A stretch of 21,473 bases of DNA from Trichomonas tenax (GCA_023091735.1 JALKBU010000894.1:1-21473), one strand, 5' to 3'; numbered from the stretch's first letter, positions 1 through 9,298 are shown. Made by a program: numbers and translations. The notes: a model not told the origin generated them from the letters alone.

Positions 1-45
1 CATCTCTGCTAGATCACCAGGTCATCCTTCACTATGAGGCCACAA

Positions 46-159
46 CTACTCATAATGAAGTCTTCTTTGGCTTCCAACATTGAGTTCAATCCATTTCAAC
101 CTATTGATACTTTTCCATTTTTCCCGCGCAATCACGTCACTTTCCTTTATATTTGACAT
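46..159 (-). CDS. Possible small ORF, 37 aa, unrecognised
   Basis: This is a short ATG-to-stop frame that starts MSNIKESDVIAREKWK and contains a basic, Trp-containing stretch before a TAG. A second frame on the same strand stays open past that TAG to the window edge region, so the ORF could be the frameshifted 5' end of a decayed gene. I do not recognise the family. There is no supporting repeat or promoter beyond ordinary AT-rich DNA, and chance is a real alternative. Confidence 0.15.
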   Translation of the reverse strand: MSNIKESDVIAREKWKSINRLKWIELNVGSQRRLHYE

Positions 160-985
160 TCTGACTCTATATGTCAAACATAATTTACATGTCAGAAAAG
201 CACGTTGTTCTATTTTGTCCCAGTCCCGTTGCTTGCATCGTCTTTTTTTGTAGAAATTTTGAAATAATATTTACATGTTTTATCTATCGCAAAATGTCAC
301 ATCCATCCAATGCACCTCAAAGCAATGAAAATTTTTGCATTTGCAGTTGTGTTTGAAAAATGATTTCCGGCACTTTTCGAAACAATTTCGATGGTATTGA
401 TTTGATTTCAATGAAAGTACTAGATATAACATTCACAAACAAGTACTGCATTATATGTTTCTGGGTTTTGGATGGCATTTGCTCAATGAGAGTTTGATTT
501 TACAGTCTAAAAGTGATTATTCACAATCTCGATGTATCCATAAAGTTGTAAAAGTTTTAAACAATTAAAATCGAGACTTCTTTGTTTTGATATTAACAAC
601 TTGTTTGCTTAGCAATTATAGTCATAGGTATTTATTACTTCATATATATATTCTATCTTTCATTTGCAAATTTTAGTTGTCGTTATATCATAAGTTCATT
701 TTTCATTCTTTCTTGTGTAATCCAGTCTTGCATAGCATTATGCCAATCATATGTAATAACAAAGGTCTTAAAAATGTTAGCAATACACTTCTTTCAGATT
801 TGTTAATCACTAATGCAATGATTTAATGATTTCATGTTTCATTTACTATCTTTAACATATTCATTAAATATTTTCATTATCTTATTTTAGAAGCTTCAAA
901 AACAGAGATCAGAGTTTTGCAATAAGACTTTAGAAAAGAAAAATTAAAAATACATAAAAAGATATATTATATAGAGGTGAAACGA
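160..985. other. AT-rich intergenic region
   Basis: About 820 bp without a supportable gene. A 61-codon plus-strand frame at 171-356 is open but Cys/Phe-rich and looks like a chance reading of T-rich DNA. I see no tRNA-like arms, tandem repeats or long inverted repeats. The right-hand end is the 3' flank of the minus-strand coiled-coil gene. Confidence 0.5.
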
Positions 986-1909
986 TTAAGCTTTGTTATT
1001 TTTGGCTTTGTGAACAAGTTGCGAAGTGATCTTCATTCTATATGGCTTCTGATTGAACTCTCCAACTGTGTCTGTTGGATTTCTAGCAGATGCCGCAGCT
1101 GCATTCGCTACTTGAGGCTCTCTTGGAACTCTTTTCACTGCTGTGCGATCGATTTGTTCAACATTTGAGTTTTCTCCACCTTTCGACTTCTTAGGCTTCG
1201 GCTTCGGCTGCTCCTTCTTCTCAACCTTAACAGCGACCAGCGGCTGTTTTGTCTCTTCATTTTTGCTTTCTTTCTCGAGAAATTCCAATCTTTTCTGTTC
1301 TTCCTGTGCAGCATTGATTTTGAGGTCTTCGTCTTGCTTCTGCTTCTTTAACGCATCGACACGCATCTGAAGACCATTCCTCTGCTCAATTAACTTTGCA
1401 TTTTGAGAATTTGCAGATTCGATTTCTTGATTGATTGTAACGTTTTGTCGCTTCTTTTCATCAAGAAGTTTGAGTAGCTGGTCACGTTTCGCCACTGCTT
1501 CTTCGATTTTTCTCGTGATTTCAAGAATTTCTGGAACAACTTTTCTTTCTGGAGAACTTTCCGCGCTTTCTGTATTTCCACACAAAGCGGAGAGTGTGTA
1601 TGAATCTGAGTCCATTGCTTCTGTCAAATCAGCAGTTTTTGACTCATAATAATCTTGCAGCTCTCTCATTCTTACTAACATTTCGAGTCTTAGTTCACAT
1701 CTGATTCTAGATTCCATTTGCGAGGGTGTTTCTACTGGTTTTTCTTCCTTAGACACAACATTTCGCTGTGTTGGAGTCACAGAACACAGATTTTTAAGCT
1801 TAAGTGGTGACTTTCCGGCCGGCGTTACTTTCTTTGATGACGACACAGCAGATTTGTCTGTTTTTCTGTTGGGAGTGACCCTCGGAGACTGCTTTGCCTT
1901 TCCAATCAT
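986..1909 (-). CDS. Coiled-coil protein with basic SP/TP-rich N-terminus
   Basis: 307 aa, family not recognised. Residues 1-62 are basic, low in complexity and rich in Ser/Thr-Pro dipeptides (S8, T12, T29, S34, T45, T61; a seventh at S119), the minimal sites of proline-directed kinases such as CDKs. Residues about 63-98 and 124-218 are rich in Glu, Lys, Gln and Leu with heptad-like spacing and are probably two coiled coils. A Lys/Pro-rich patch (about 230-245) resembles a nuclear localisation signal. The C-terminus is basic. The start codon is preceded directly by TCA (TTTCAATG), a pattern shared with three other genes here. A cytoskeletal, centrosomal or chromosome-associated structural role is plausible but is inference. 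The gene is divergent from the LIM gene, with about 610 bp between them. Confidence 0.8.
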   Translation of the reverse strand: MIGKAKQSPRVTPNRKTDKSAVSSSKKVTPAGKSPLKLKNLCSVTPTQRNVVSKEEKPVETPSQMESRIRCELRLEMLVRMRELQDYYESKTADLTEAMDSDSYTLSALCGNTESAESSPERKVVPEILEITRKIEEAVAKRDQLLKLLDEKKRQNVTINQEIESANSQNAKLIEQRNGLQMRVDALKKQKQDEDLKINAAQEEQKRLEFLEKESKNEETKQPLVAVKVEKKEQPKPKPKKSKGGENSNVEQIDRTAVKRVPREPQVANAAAASARNPTDTVGEFNQKPYRMKITSQLVHKAKNNKA

Positions 1910-2518
1910 TGAAATTTTTTAAACGTACGAGAAAAATCCTCATTTATATCAAGTGTTTTCTGATTATTTTTGGATATAACATATCCAAAAATGCAGAATA
2001 ACAACAAAATTTTTAACAAATAGGCTATATTTTAATTCAAATTTGAAATCTTAATTGCAAACTCTGATATTCAAAGTATAACTTTCATACATTATTAATA
2101 TTTCACTATTAGGTTTTGAGAAATAAAATCAAAAACATTCTTTTTCGAATTTAAATATTCGCAACTGTATATAAAAATATATACCAAAGTGTACACCCTT
2201 GCCAGTACTATCGGTTTATATGACTAATTATCTTCATTCTTATATAATAATATGAAAGTTGAAGATTTGATGAATTGATTTCGATGTTTGATAATTACAT
2301 GTCAAAAATGATATTACGTAACAGAAAAAATCAACTCAAAATCAAGTAATTTTATGATAATTATATTTGAAAAAGTGATTTTATTATAGAGTATAATCTA
2401 AATAAATGAGAAAAATTAGGCACAATTTTTGAAACAAGATTTTGCTTCAAAACTTAAAATATAAACTAAACAAGCTATGTAAATCCTGTTTCTTGAATTA
2501 AATCGAAAAAATAATCCG
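1910..2518. promoter_or_regulatory. Divergent intergenic region of two genes
   Basis: About 600 AT-rich bp between divergent starts, so it should hold the promoters of both the coiled-coil and LIM genes. The coiled-coil gene has TCA immediately before its ATG. I see no TATA-box arrangement that I would defend, no RNA gene and no clear repeat. Confidence 0.4.
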
Positions 2519-3397
2519 ATGACGCAAATCCAAGTCATAAAAATGGACGCCCCTGAAATTGCGTTTTTCAGCAAGAAAAGGACCGTCACGCGGAGTCCAT
2601 CCTCGGGCAGTGACGGTGCTTCATCCGATGGTGTCCAAATTCCACCAGAAATGCAGTTCGGGTCACAATTATCAGCCTTTCAGTCTATGGAGGCTACAGA
2701 CGACGAAGTTTTGGAAATTATTAAGTCTGTTGGTCCTTCTTCACGTGAAATGTCATCAATGAACTCAATGAATTCAACAGAATCATGGGCATCTTTTCAA
2801 TCTTTCGGTCCTCGTTGCCAAAGATGCGGAAATCCATGCGGAAACGATGTTATTTACTTCGAAAATCTCACGTACCACAAGAGACACTTCACATGCAAAA
2901 AATGCAATCAACCTTTGGTCGAAGCTGTATTAGTTGGCAACGAAGTATATTGTCTGATATGCTCGCAGGGTGATACACCTCTTCCGATGCCTGAAGACCA
3001 GGGTTGCAATGTCTGTCGAAAACCATTTTGTGATACATCTGTTATTATCGCTGGAAAGTGTTATTGCAAGGAACACTTCAGGTGCGCGACATGCCACAAA
3101 CCGTTAACAGTTGATAACTATCGTCAAAGAAAAGGTCATATTTATTGCATTGAACATGCTCCTCAAAGGCCTTTTGTACACTGCGGAGAATGCTGTGGTG
3201 AGATCACTGAGAAGTCTATCAATGCTCTTGGGCAAAATTTCCACCCTCAATGTTTTTGCTGTGTTTTATGCAAAGAAAATTTGGCAAACAAAGTGTTCAC
3301 TGCATGGAAGAACAAACCTTTGTGCCAAGAATGCTTCAAGAAATTACCAAATCATCTTAAAGTTGCAATCACAAAAGGAACATTGCGTGGTGCTTAA
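2519..3397 (+). CDS. Three-LIM-domain protein
   Basis: 292 aa. The C-terminal two-thirds hold three zinc-binding LIM domains. LIM1 spans about 100-148 (C100, C103, H123, C126, C129, C145, C148). LIM2 spans 163-213 (C163, C166, H186, C189, C192, C210, H213). LIM3 spans 222-272 (C222, C225, H242, C245, C248, C269, C272). LIM domains are protein-docking modules, and tandem LIM proteins of the paxillin/PINCH type usually act at actin-linked adhesion or signalling sites, so a cytoskeletal adaptor role is inferred. Residues 1-99 are Ser-rich, acidic and probably disordered. The longest frame starts at 2519, but a second ATG at 2543 (residue 9) lies 6 bp after TCATA, which fits the trichomonad initiator TCA-Y-W. 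The shorter form is therefore a serious alternative. It is convergent with the CSN1-like gene. Confidence 0.9.
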   Translation: MTQIQVIKMDAPEIAFFSKKRTVTRSPSSGSDGASSDGVQIPPEMQFGSQLSAFQSMEATDDEVLEIIKSVGPSSREMSSMNSMNSTESWASFQSFGPRCQRCGNPCGNDVIYFENLTYHKRHFTCKKCNQPLVEAVLVGNEVYCLICSQGDTPLPMPEDQGCNVCRKPFCDTSVIIAGKCYCKEHFRCATCHKPLTVDNYRQRKGHIYCIEHAPQRPFVHCGECCGEITEKSINALGQNFHPQCFCCVLCKENLANKVFTAWKNKPLCQECFKKLPNHLKVAITKGTLRGA

Positions 3398-3624
3398 TAC
3401 ATTCCTTCATTGAACGTTTTTGATGTTATGAGTGTGCTATGCACTAATTTTCTTTAATATTATTTGTTTTATATATTTCGGGTATTTTCGTTATTAAAAG
3501 ATTAATATATTATCATATACCACATGTTGTAACTATCTAATGTACTTAGGAATCTATATTAAATGATGAAAAAATAATTACCAAATAATTAGTCAAAAAA
3601 AAGATATGTATATAAGCAAAATAT

Positions 3625-4761
3625 TTATGGTTGAGTAATAACGCTCTCAACACTCTTCAAGAACAATGAATTATCAATCTGGCGTTCAACATATAACAAT
3701 CTGTCGTAATACTTAACGACCTGCTTGTAGGATGTATCGCAGCGGTAATAATCGTTTGCTTCGAGATCAATCTTGCCGATTAATTCACCGTTACGAATTG
3801 CAACCCTGACGTGTGACAAAACAGTTTCTAATGGTTTCTTGTATTCTTCAGCAATATCCTTAAGGTTAACGCGTGAGCAAGGAAGAATAAAGTTAATAAT
3901 ATTCATGTGAAGAATCCTGTCGATAAACATGTCACAAACAGGAGCTGAGTAAAGGTTATCCATGATGCATGGCTTGATTTGTTTAACACTTTTAACAGCC
4001 TCAGAATATTCATGTGAATCTAATTTTTCAACAATTTTAACGATGCCTGAGAGAACGTAACCTGGTGCAATGCTCTCAATTTTGTTGTATAAACTAATAA
4101 CATTAGAAGCTGTTGATGTTGCAAGGCTGACAAGCATAACCAATTGAATTAATCCGAAATAATTGATGAAATTGTCATGATCACCACGGAATGACTGGGC
4201 ATTAAGGTTTATATCCTTAATCATTGCAGAGGCGTCTTCTAAGTGACCTGAAGCGACTGCCATAACAAATTGATTGATTGTTGGAGCAGAAGATTCCTTA
4301 CGAGCGAGGTGGTAAGCAAGATCGTACTGCTCGAGTATGAAGGTTGCAATGATGCGCTGTGAAAGGAAATTCGAATGGTTATCTGAAACTTGTTTTATTT
4401 TTTGGTAATGTTTAAGAGCTGTGGCATACCTCAATGTGGAAATGTCTTTCAAGAATTTTGATTCATAGATCGATTTCTCATCAAGGCCAGAACTTCTATA
4501 ATCGTAAATATTTTCTCTTGTTTCTTTAACAACCTCAGCTCCAATGATTGGCTTCGTTACCTTTGAGCGTTTGATTTCATTTATCAACTTTGATAACTCT
4601 GTGCATGAAGTCTCTTTCTCGATTCTCTTCAATTCGTTCTCAATCATTGATTGAGAGGCCTGATCGGTCTCGTAACGGAGGAAGTGGAGGTTGTACTTCG
4701 CGGCGATGCCTGGATTTAGTGATTGAGTGTATTTGTTGATGAGCTGCTGCCTCTCAGTCAT
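3625..4761 (-). CDS. CSN1: PCI-domain protein, probable COP9 signalosome subunit 1
   Basis: 378 aa. The C-terminal third reads as a PCI domain: helices, then a winged helix around 'INFILPCSRVNLKDIAEEY', followed by the ID motif of 'GELIGKIDLEANDYY'. PCI subunits build the lid of the 26S proteasome, the COP9 signalosome and eIF3. The stretch 'DNLYSAPVCDMFIDRILHM' resembles the human CSN1 segment around 'YLAPHV' more than the Rpn7 equivalent, and the N-terminal 'IAAKYNLHFLRYETD' recalls the CSN1/Rpn7 opening. CSN1 is the scaffold of the complex that removes Nedd8 from cullins. Rpn7 (PSMD6) is the main alternative. The sequence is very divergent, so the PCI call is firm and the subunit call is tentative. 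The length is shorter than metazoan CSN1 (about 490 aa). Confidence 0.7.
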   Translation of the reverse strand: MTERQQLINKYTQSLNPGIAAKYNLHFLRYETDQASQSMIENELKRIEKETSCTELSKLINEIKRSKVTKPIIGAEVVKETRENIYDYRSSGLDEKSIYESKFLKDISTLRYATALKHYQKIKQVSDNHSNFLSQRIIATFILEQYDLAYHLARKESSAPTINQFVMAVASGHLEDASAMIKDINLNAQSFRGDHDNFINYFGLIQLVMLVSLATSTASNVISLYNKIESIAPGYVLSGIVKIVEKLDSHEYSEAVKSVKQIKPCIMDNLYSAPVCDMFIDRILHMNIINFILPCSRVNLKDIAEEYKKPLETVLSHVRVAIRNGELIGKIDLEANDYYRCDTSYKQVVKYYDRLLYVERQIDNSLFLKSVESVITQP

Positions 4762-5440
4762 TTTTTTAATTTGTCATAATTTTCTATTCAGAAGTTTACA
4801 ATAAATATTGCCAGAAAAAAATGGTTTTTGCAATTTAAGTTGATATTTAGATATTGCAACATATGCAAATGCTATTTTTATGGTTAGAATGGGAAAATAA
4901 AAAAATTATATTTTTTCATTTTGAGTTTATAATTAGATATTACATAATATAAAAATGGTATTTTTATGATAAAAACTGAAAAATATATTTTTATTTTATG
5001 AATTTTCAAAGCATCACTTATATGTTATGAAAAGCTTCTTAAAAACAATTTGCAGATCATCAAACTTTACTTTCACATAGTGTGATATATACAGAAGCTA
5101 TTATAAAAATACCTCAAGTATTTTGTTTATATAATATTTAGAAAACTGAAGAATAATGACTCATGAAGTGCAACATCATTTAATCAAGCCATCAGATTTC
5201 CATATGAAAGCAAACAGATTGGTGCCGATTTTGATCAAAATGATCAATTGTTTTCATTAATGAAATGATTTATTGAAATTGTTTTAAATGTAATGTATTT
5301 AGACTATTAATGAGCTTAAGTGTCACAAAAGTATCAATTGTGTCCCATAGATGTTGTTTTTTATTTTCCTATAAAATTATTCAAAGGATAAAAATCACTA
5401 AATCAACATAGTATTTTAATTAATTAACATAAAAATGGAA
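4762..5440. other. Intergenic region with diverged tandem duplication
   Basis: Nearly 680 AT-rich bp between two minus-strand genes. At about 4836-4919 and 4920-5003 there is an imperfect head-to-tail duplication of about 85 bp. Each copy runs through TTAGATATT, a region ending in CTATTTTTATG or GTATTTTTATG, and an A-rich then T-rich tail. The rest holds no open frame, RNA gene or inverted repeat that I can support. Confidence 0.35.
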
Positions 5441-6622
5441 TTAATTTGTGAATTGTGGCTCACATTTGATTCTCAACAAATCTTCACCATATTCTTGGTA
5501 ATCCTGCTTGCTAACGCAGTATCTATCGATGACTGGAGATGATGCGAGGATTGAGCCACCTGTCCAAACACAGAAATCACCGGCAACAATATCATGCATC
5601 GGATAATGAACCTTTCTATCGAATGATTTATCATACTTGAATGAATCGAGTATTTTTCCTTGAAATCCACCAATTGTCGAGAAACCACCGCATGTAACAA
5701 TATTAGACCAAAGTGCCTTCTTATATGTTTCAGGTGCGTTGAAAATGGAGTCCGCAATAAGGACATTCAATGGCAAAATATCGGTGGACTCTTCATCTTG
5801 TTGATCTGCTGGCAATCTATCCCAAAAGACGCTAGAAAGACGCTCCATTTCTGTCTTCACATCTGTGAGTTGGCCGTTGATAGATACAATATTTTCTTGT
5901 TCATCAACATTTTCATCAGTTTTGAAATAGCATGCTTGTTTGATAATATCAGCACATGTACGGCGTTCCATGCATAAGCATTGCTGTTTTGTATACTTTC
6001 CTTGTGAATTATCAACAATATGAATTTCTCTCTTCTTCAAATTGTCCGCGAGCATCTGAGACATAACCATACCACCGCATATGTGGTACTTCGAGCAAGA
6101 AAGAAGTGGTTTTCCGTCAACAATCGGAATAACACGCAAACAAGACCAACCGAAATCGACAACAGTAGCTGTGTGGTAGCAGTGAGCATAAGCGCCGAGA
6201 ATTGCATCTGATGTTATACAAATTGATTGGTAATCCATTGCATTAAAAGCAATTTCAGCGATTTCTTTTCTCCAGTCTTGAGCAAACTTCTCGTCAGCAG
6301 CTAAATGCGCCGGCTGTGTGAAAATTGCAGACATTCCTTGGCCTGCTGGCTCCACAAGACGCTCGTGTGAATATGCTAAAAATGTGGCAAGAATATCTGG
6401 ATTAGTAATATTACCGGTTTCTTCAATTAAAGGAACCATTTCGTTGTGATATGATTTCGAGTAAATATATTCATCGCCAACGTAATATGGTTTCGGTTTT
6501 TCTTCTGCAATCATTCCTACTGAAGGAATACTAATTTCTGGGTACAGTGAACCCGCATGTCCCGCTCTGAACATCGCAGATCCAAGATCATAAACGAGAA
6601 CATTCGTGTCAAATATATTCAT
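5441..6622 (-). CDS. ARP4: Actin-related protein, Arp4/BAF53-like
   Basis: 393 aa with an actin fold throughout. Residues about 9-24 ('VYDLGSAMFRAGHAG') form the first phosphate loop. Residues near 100-130 match the actin 'EAPWN' region in diverged form ('TQPAHLAADEKFAQDW'). 'VVDFGWSCLRVIPIVDG' is the second phosphate loop. 'CGGFSTIGGFQG' is the adenosine-binding segment, and 'GSILASSPVIDRYCVSKQDY' matches the conserved actin C-terminus. The opening and the loop changes fit the Arp4 (BAF53/ACTL6A) group, nuclear subunits of chromatin remodellers (SWI/SNF, INO80) and the NuA4 acetyltransferase. An insertion of about 60 residues lies near 200-265. The second phosphate loop lacks the canonical DSGxG glycines, so ATP turnover is unlikely. 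TCA abuts the ATG. Another divergent nuclear Arp is the alternative. Confidence 0.75.
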   Translation of the reverse strand: MNIFDTNVLVYDLGSAMFRAGHAGSLYPEISIPSVGMIAEEKPKPYYVGDEYIYSKSYHNEMVPLIEETGNITNPDILATFLAYSHERLVEPAGQGMSAIFTQPAHLAADEKFAQDWRKEIAEIAFNAMDYQSICITSDAILGAYAHCYHTATVVDFGWSCLRVIPIVDGKPLLSCSKYHICGGMVMSQMLADNLKKREIHIVDNSQGKYTKQQCLCMERRTCADIIKQACYFKTDENVDEQENIVSINGQLTDVKTEMERLSSVFWDRLPADQQDEESTDILPLNVLIADSIFNAPETYKKALWSNIVTCGGFSTIGGFQGKILDSFKYDKSFDRKVHYPMHDIVAGDFCVWTGGSILASSPVIDRYCVSKQDYQEYGEDLLRIKCEPQFTN

Positions 6623-7125
6623 TGAGTTGTGTCACTTTTAAAAATTTATTTGGCAAAAAAGATTAAGTGTTAAATATATTCAATGTCAGAAAATGCCTTT
6701 GAAGCAAAAAAACATGAATTCATGCGCTGATTATGTGATGTTTAAAATCATATCAACGATATATTCTCACTCAAACAAACACTACATTGTATGTTCTTTT
6801 TAAATGCGATAGTAATGATGTATTCTCAAGAGATTAAGTTTTTCACAAGCATGCTGTGGTTCCTTTTGTGTTTAAATTGCATCTATGGATTGACTTCATA
6901 CATGAACTAGTTTTTGTTGAACATCTCACTCACACTTTGCTATCTTCATTTGATTGAAAACATAAAAAAATGCTAAAAGTCGTTCATGTTTTTGAATCAA
7001 TTAATCTCCAAACTAACATTGAAAGATGCCTTCAAAATATCAATGAATCATTGAAATTAGGAACTTGAAGCATGGCTTGATATAGTGATAATATATTTAC
7101 AAACAAAAGAAAAAAACGATGAGTA
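6623..7125. other. AT-rich intergenic region, two tiny ORFs
   Basis: About 500 bp. It contains a 15-codon frame at 6683-6730 (+), 'MSENAFEAKKHEFMR', whose ATG follows TCA directly as at several real genes here, and a 32-codon frame at 6970-7068 (+). Both are too short to call. The first could be the 5' stub of a lost gene. Nothing else is evident. Confidence 0.3.
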
Positions 7126-8538
7126 TTATATCGATTCAGGATTTGATGAACTATCTATAAGATCAATCAGTGATTCAGCTAGCTCTGAGAGTTTGTTTGA
7201 TTCTGAGTTAAATAAATCATTCAGCAAATCCATACCTCCTTCATTGACAAAGTTCTCCTTTACACTATTGACAAGTTGTTCGTCATCGCATACATCGAAA
7301 AATCTGTAATAAAGGCTGATTGCAATGCGTGCATTTTGTTCTGAATCTTCATCTAAAAACTGCAGCAAATGTGACAGAACATCCAAAATGACTGGCTTTC
7401 CAATATTTGCAACAATTGTATCCAAAATCTTTAATGAGTTCTCTTTGACTGACATTGGTTCGTTCTGGAAAATTTCAGCAATTAAAGCAATGAATCCAGA
7501 ATCAACCAAACCCTGAGCTGCGTCATCATTAACTTTAATTGATTCTTGTATTAATTCATGCGTCATTGTCAAAACACGAATATCTCCATGTCTCAAAATG
7601 ATTGAAAAACTTTTCATTGAAACATCAAGAGATTTGTGTGTTTGAATAGTAATAAGCTTGAGCATTTGTATGGATTGATATAGTGATACAATGTTATCTG
7701 TAGCGAGAAGAAAATCAATAAAACTTTCATTGAAATTTTGGTGATTATAGACATCCCGTCCGTGACCATTATCACATATTGCGTAGAGCATGTATGTTAA
7801 TGATCTTAACTCAATATTCGTTTTCTGGGTCTCACTCAAAAGATTAAAAAATGCAAAATCGATTAATTGAGGATAGAACTCTGAATCAAAGAAGCAACAG
7901 CATGAAATTAGCCAAAGCATCCATTCGCTTTGTGCATTGCCCGGTTTATAACTTTCCAAAAGATTTTCAACTCCGCATGTGTTAAAAACGTAATCACGTG
8001 CATCTAATGATACAGTTGCTATCTTCCCATATAACATAAACGCAAAAAGATGAAAATGATCACATTCCATGTATAAAGAAGTAAAAAAATCGATATCATT
8101 AAAAATTTCTAAGCGAGATAATGGTAGTTTTGTAAAACAAATGAATATAATATCTGCTGCTATACTCTTTATATTCACTGTTATCCAATTAATAAGAATA
8201 TTTTTCAATGTAAATAAAACTTCTCTTTCATCGAACAAAACGCAGTTGTAAACGCGGTCATTTTTTATCGCCAATCGTAACAGTGACATTGATTCTGATA
8301 GTTTTTTTGATGCATTTTCGAAATCATCTAAAAAGTTATTGATAATGTCTGCATCTGTTGCTTTGTTGAGTTCCTGCTTCAAATTCGTAACAACGTGAAG
8401 GAGCTCTGCATGTGATTTACAAAAGATATCTTTATAATCAATTTGCATTTTAACTTTTGACACCAATTTTGACATATTACAATTATACATGTCAAAAACA
8501 GAAATTAGTAAGTTTTCACTTTTCCACAAATGCAACAT
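7126..8538 (-). CDS. ARM/HEAT-like alpha-solenoid protein, unknown function
   Basis: Up to 470 aa from the first ATG. Later in-frame ATGs at 8490 and 8475 give 454 and 449 aa, and the sequence does not decide among them. It is almost entirely helical, with repeated short amphipathic helix pairs. The clearest are in the C-terminal 180 residues, for example 'DSGFIALIAEIFQNEP', then 'SVKENSLKILDTIVANIGKP', then 'VILDVLSHLLQFLDEDSEQ'. This spacing is typical of armadillo/HEAT repeats such as those of importin-alpha-like and other scaffold proteins. No catalytic motif, signal peptide or membrane segment is evident. Codon use is markedly AT-rich compared with HydF and Rpn3, which suggests lower expression. 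A scaffold or transport-adaptor role is inference from the fold only. Confidence 0.75.
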   Translation of the reverse strand: MLHLWKSENLLISVFDMYNCNMSKLVSKVKMQIDYKDIFCKSHAELLHVVTNLKQELNKATDADIINNFLDDFENASKKLSESMSLLRLAIKNDRVYNCVLFDEREVLFTLKNILINWITVNIKSIAADIIFICFTKLPLSRLEIFNDIDFFTSLYMECDHFHLFAFMLYGKIATVSLDARDYVFNTCGVENLLESYKPGNAQSEWMLWLISCCCFFDSEFYPQLIDFAFFNLLSETQKTNIELRSLTYMLYAICDNGHGRDVYNHQNFNESFIDFLLATDNIVSLYQSIQMLKLITIQTHKSLDVSMKSFSIILRHGDIRVLTMTHELIQESIKVNDDAAQGLVDSGFIALIAEIFQNEPMSVKENSLKILDTIVANIGKPVILDVLSHLLQFLDEDSEQNARIAISLYYRFFDVCDDEQLVNSVKENFVNEGGMDLLNDLFNSESNKLSELAESLIDLIDSSSNPESI

Positions 8539-8562
8539 CAGAAGGGTCAAAACAACGCTCAA

Positions 8563-8968
8563 AATTGCTTAAACCCAAAGTCATGTTATTTCTCTAGAAG
8601 GTTCGAAAACCGCGCAAATTAACTGCTAAATCAACAATAATCCGTGGAATATTGAATCAATATCTTTATTTATATTATAATTTGGCATAAATACTATACT
8701 ATCATATACATATACCTGCATTTATGCACTTTTATATTATTAAACAAGTAGAACACGATTAAACGAAATCCATATTAATTTTATATCTGAATTTCATTTA
8801 GAAAGATTTTATTGCTATAAAATTATAGTATAACTTAATTTATAAAATTTAATGCTGTGAAAGCATGTCAGTATAGTTTAATTTCAATGAAATTTGCAAT
8901 GATGTGTTTTTTTTTTCAAAAAGAATGGGGTTATTAAAATTTAGTAGGGGATTTGTCAATTTTCAAAA
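8563..8968. promoter_or_regulatory. Divergent intergenic region
   Basis: About 400 AT-rich bp between the divergent ARM-like and DUF1764 genes, presumably holding both promoters. Just before the DUF1764 start the sequence reads TTTGTCAATTTTCAAAAATGG, close to the trichomonad initiator (TCA, pyrimidine-rich, then TCA). A GGTTCGAAAACC motif at about 8600 resembles a tRNA T-arm, but no cloverleaf surrounds it. Confidence 0.4.
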
Positions 8969-9298
8969 ATGGAGAAGGCCAAAAAAGAAGAGCGAGAAAG
9001 ATATCCAGTGAAGATTCTTCTTCGCAAAGCCAAGGTTATTAGGAACAAAATCATGGGAATCAAAGACGAAGAGAACGAAGATGTCGATTTAGACGCGGTG
9101 TTTAATGATATTAAAAAAGCAAAGAAAGAAAAGCTAGCAAGAGATGCTGCGCTCAAAGAGGCAATGGAAAAATCTAAGCAAAAGCGTCGTTATACAGAAG
9201 ATGGACTTCCTATTTTTACTGAAGCGGAATTGAAGATGGATAACCCTAAGGCAGGAACAACACCATTATGTCCATTTGATTGTGATTGTTGTTTCTAA
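8969..9298 (+). CDS. DUF1764 family conserved eukaryotic protein
   Basis: 109 aa. The final 15 residues, 'AGTTPLCPFDCDCCF', and the preceding 'DGLPIFTEAEL' are the diagnostic signature of DUF1764, a small eukaryotic family of unknown function. The first two-thirds is very basic and charged, probably helical, with an acidic patch 'KDEENEDVDLD' (about residues 32-42). The C-terminal cluster CPFxCxCCF has four cysteines in nine residues and could bind metal. That is an inference from spacing, since no structure is known to me. The length is normal for the family. The start is the only reasonable ATG, with an initiator-like TCAATTTTCA 5-15 bp upstream. The gene is convergent with the Nim gene, about 207 bp away. 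Confidence 0.9.
   Translation: MEKAKKEERERYPVKILLRKAKVIRNKIMGIKDEENEDVDLDAVFNDIKKAKKEKLARDAALKEAMEKSKQKRRYTEDGLPIFTEAELKMDNPKAGTTPLCPFDCDCCF

Noticed and set aside
171..356. 61-codon plus-strand frame near the window start
   Set aside because: Cys/Phe-rich translation of T-rich DNA with no recognisable domain or repeat support.
900..912. ACAGAGA motif reminiscent of U6 snRNA
   Set aside because: The flanking bases do not match U6 and no U6-type stem or U-rich end follows.
7126..8562. ARM-like gene extended to 8562
   Set aside because: The codon at 8562 is TTG. The first ATG in frame is at 8538.
8590..8615. GGTTCGAAAACC resembles a tRNA T-arm / B-box
   Set aside because: No acceptor, D or anticodon arms can be drawn around it and no A-box lies at the right distance.
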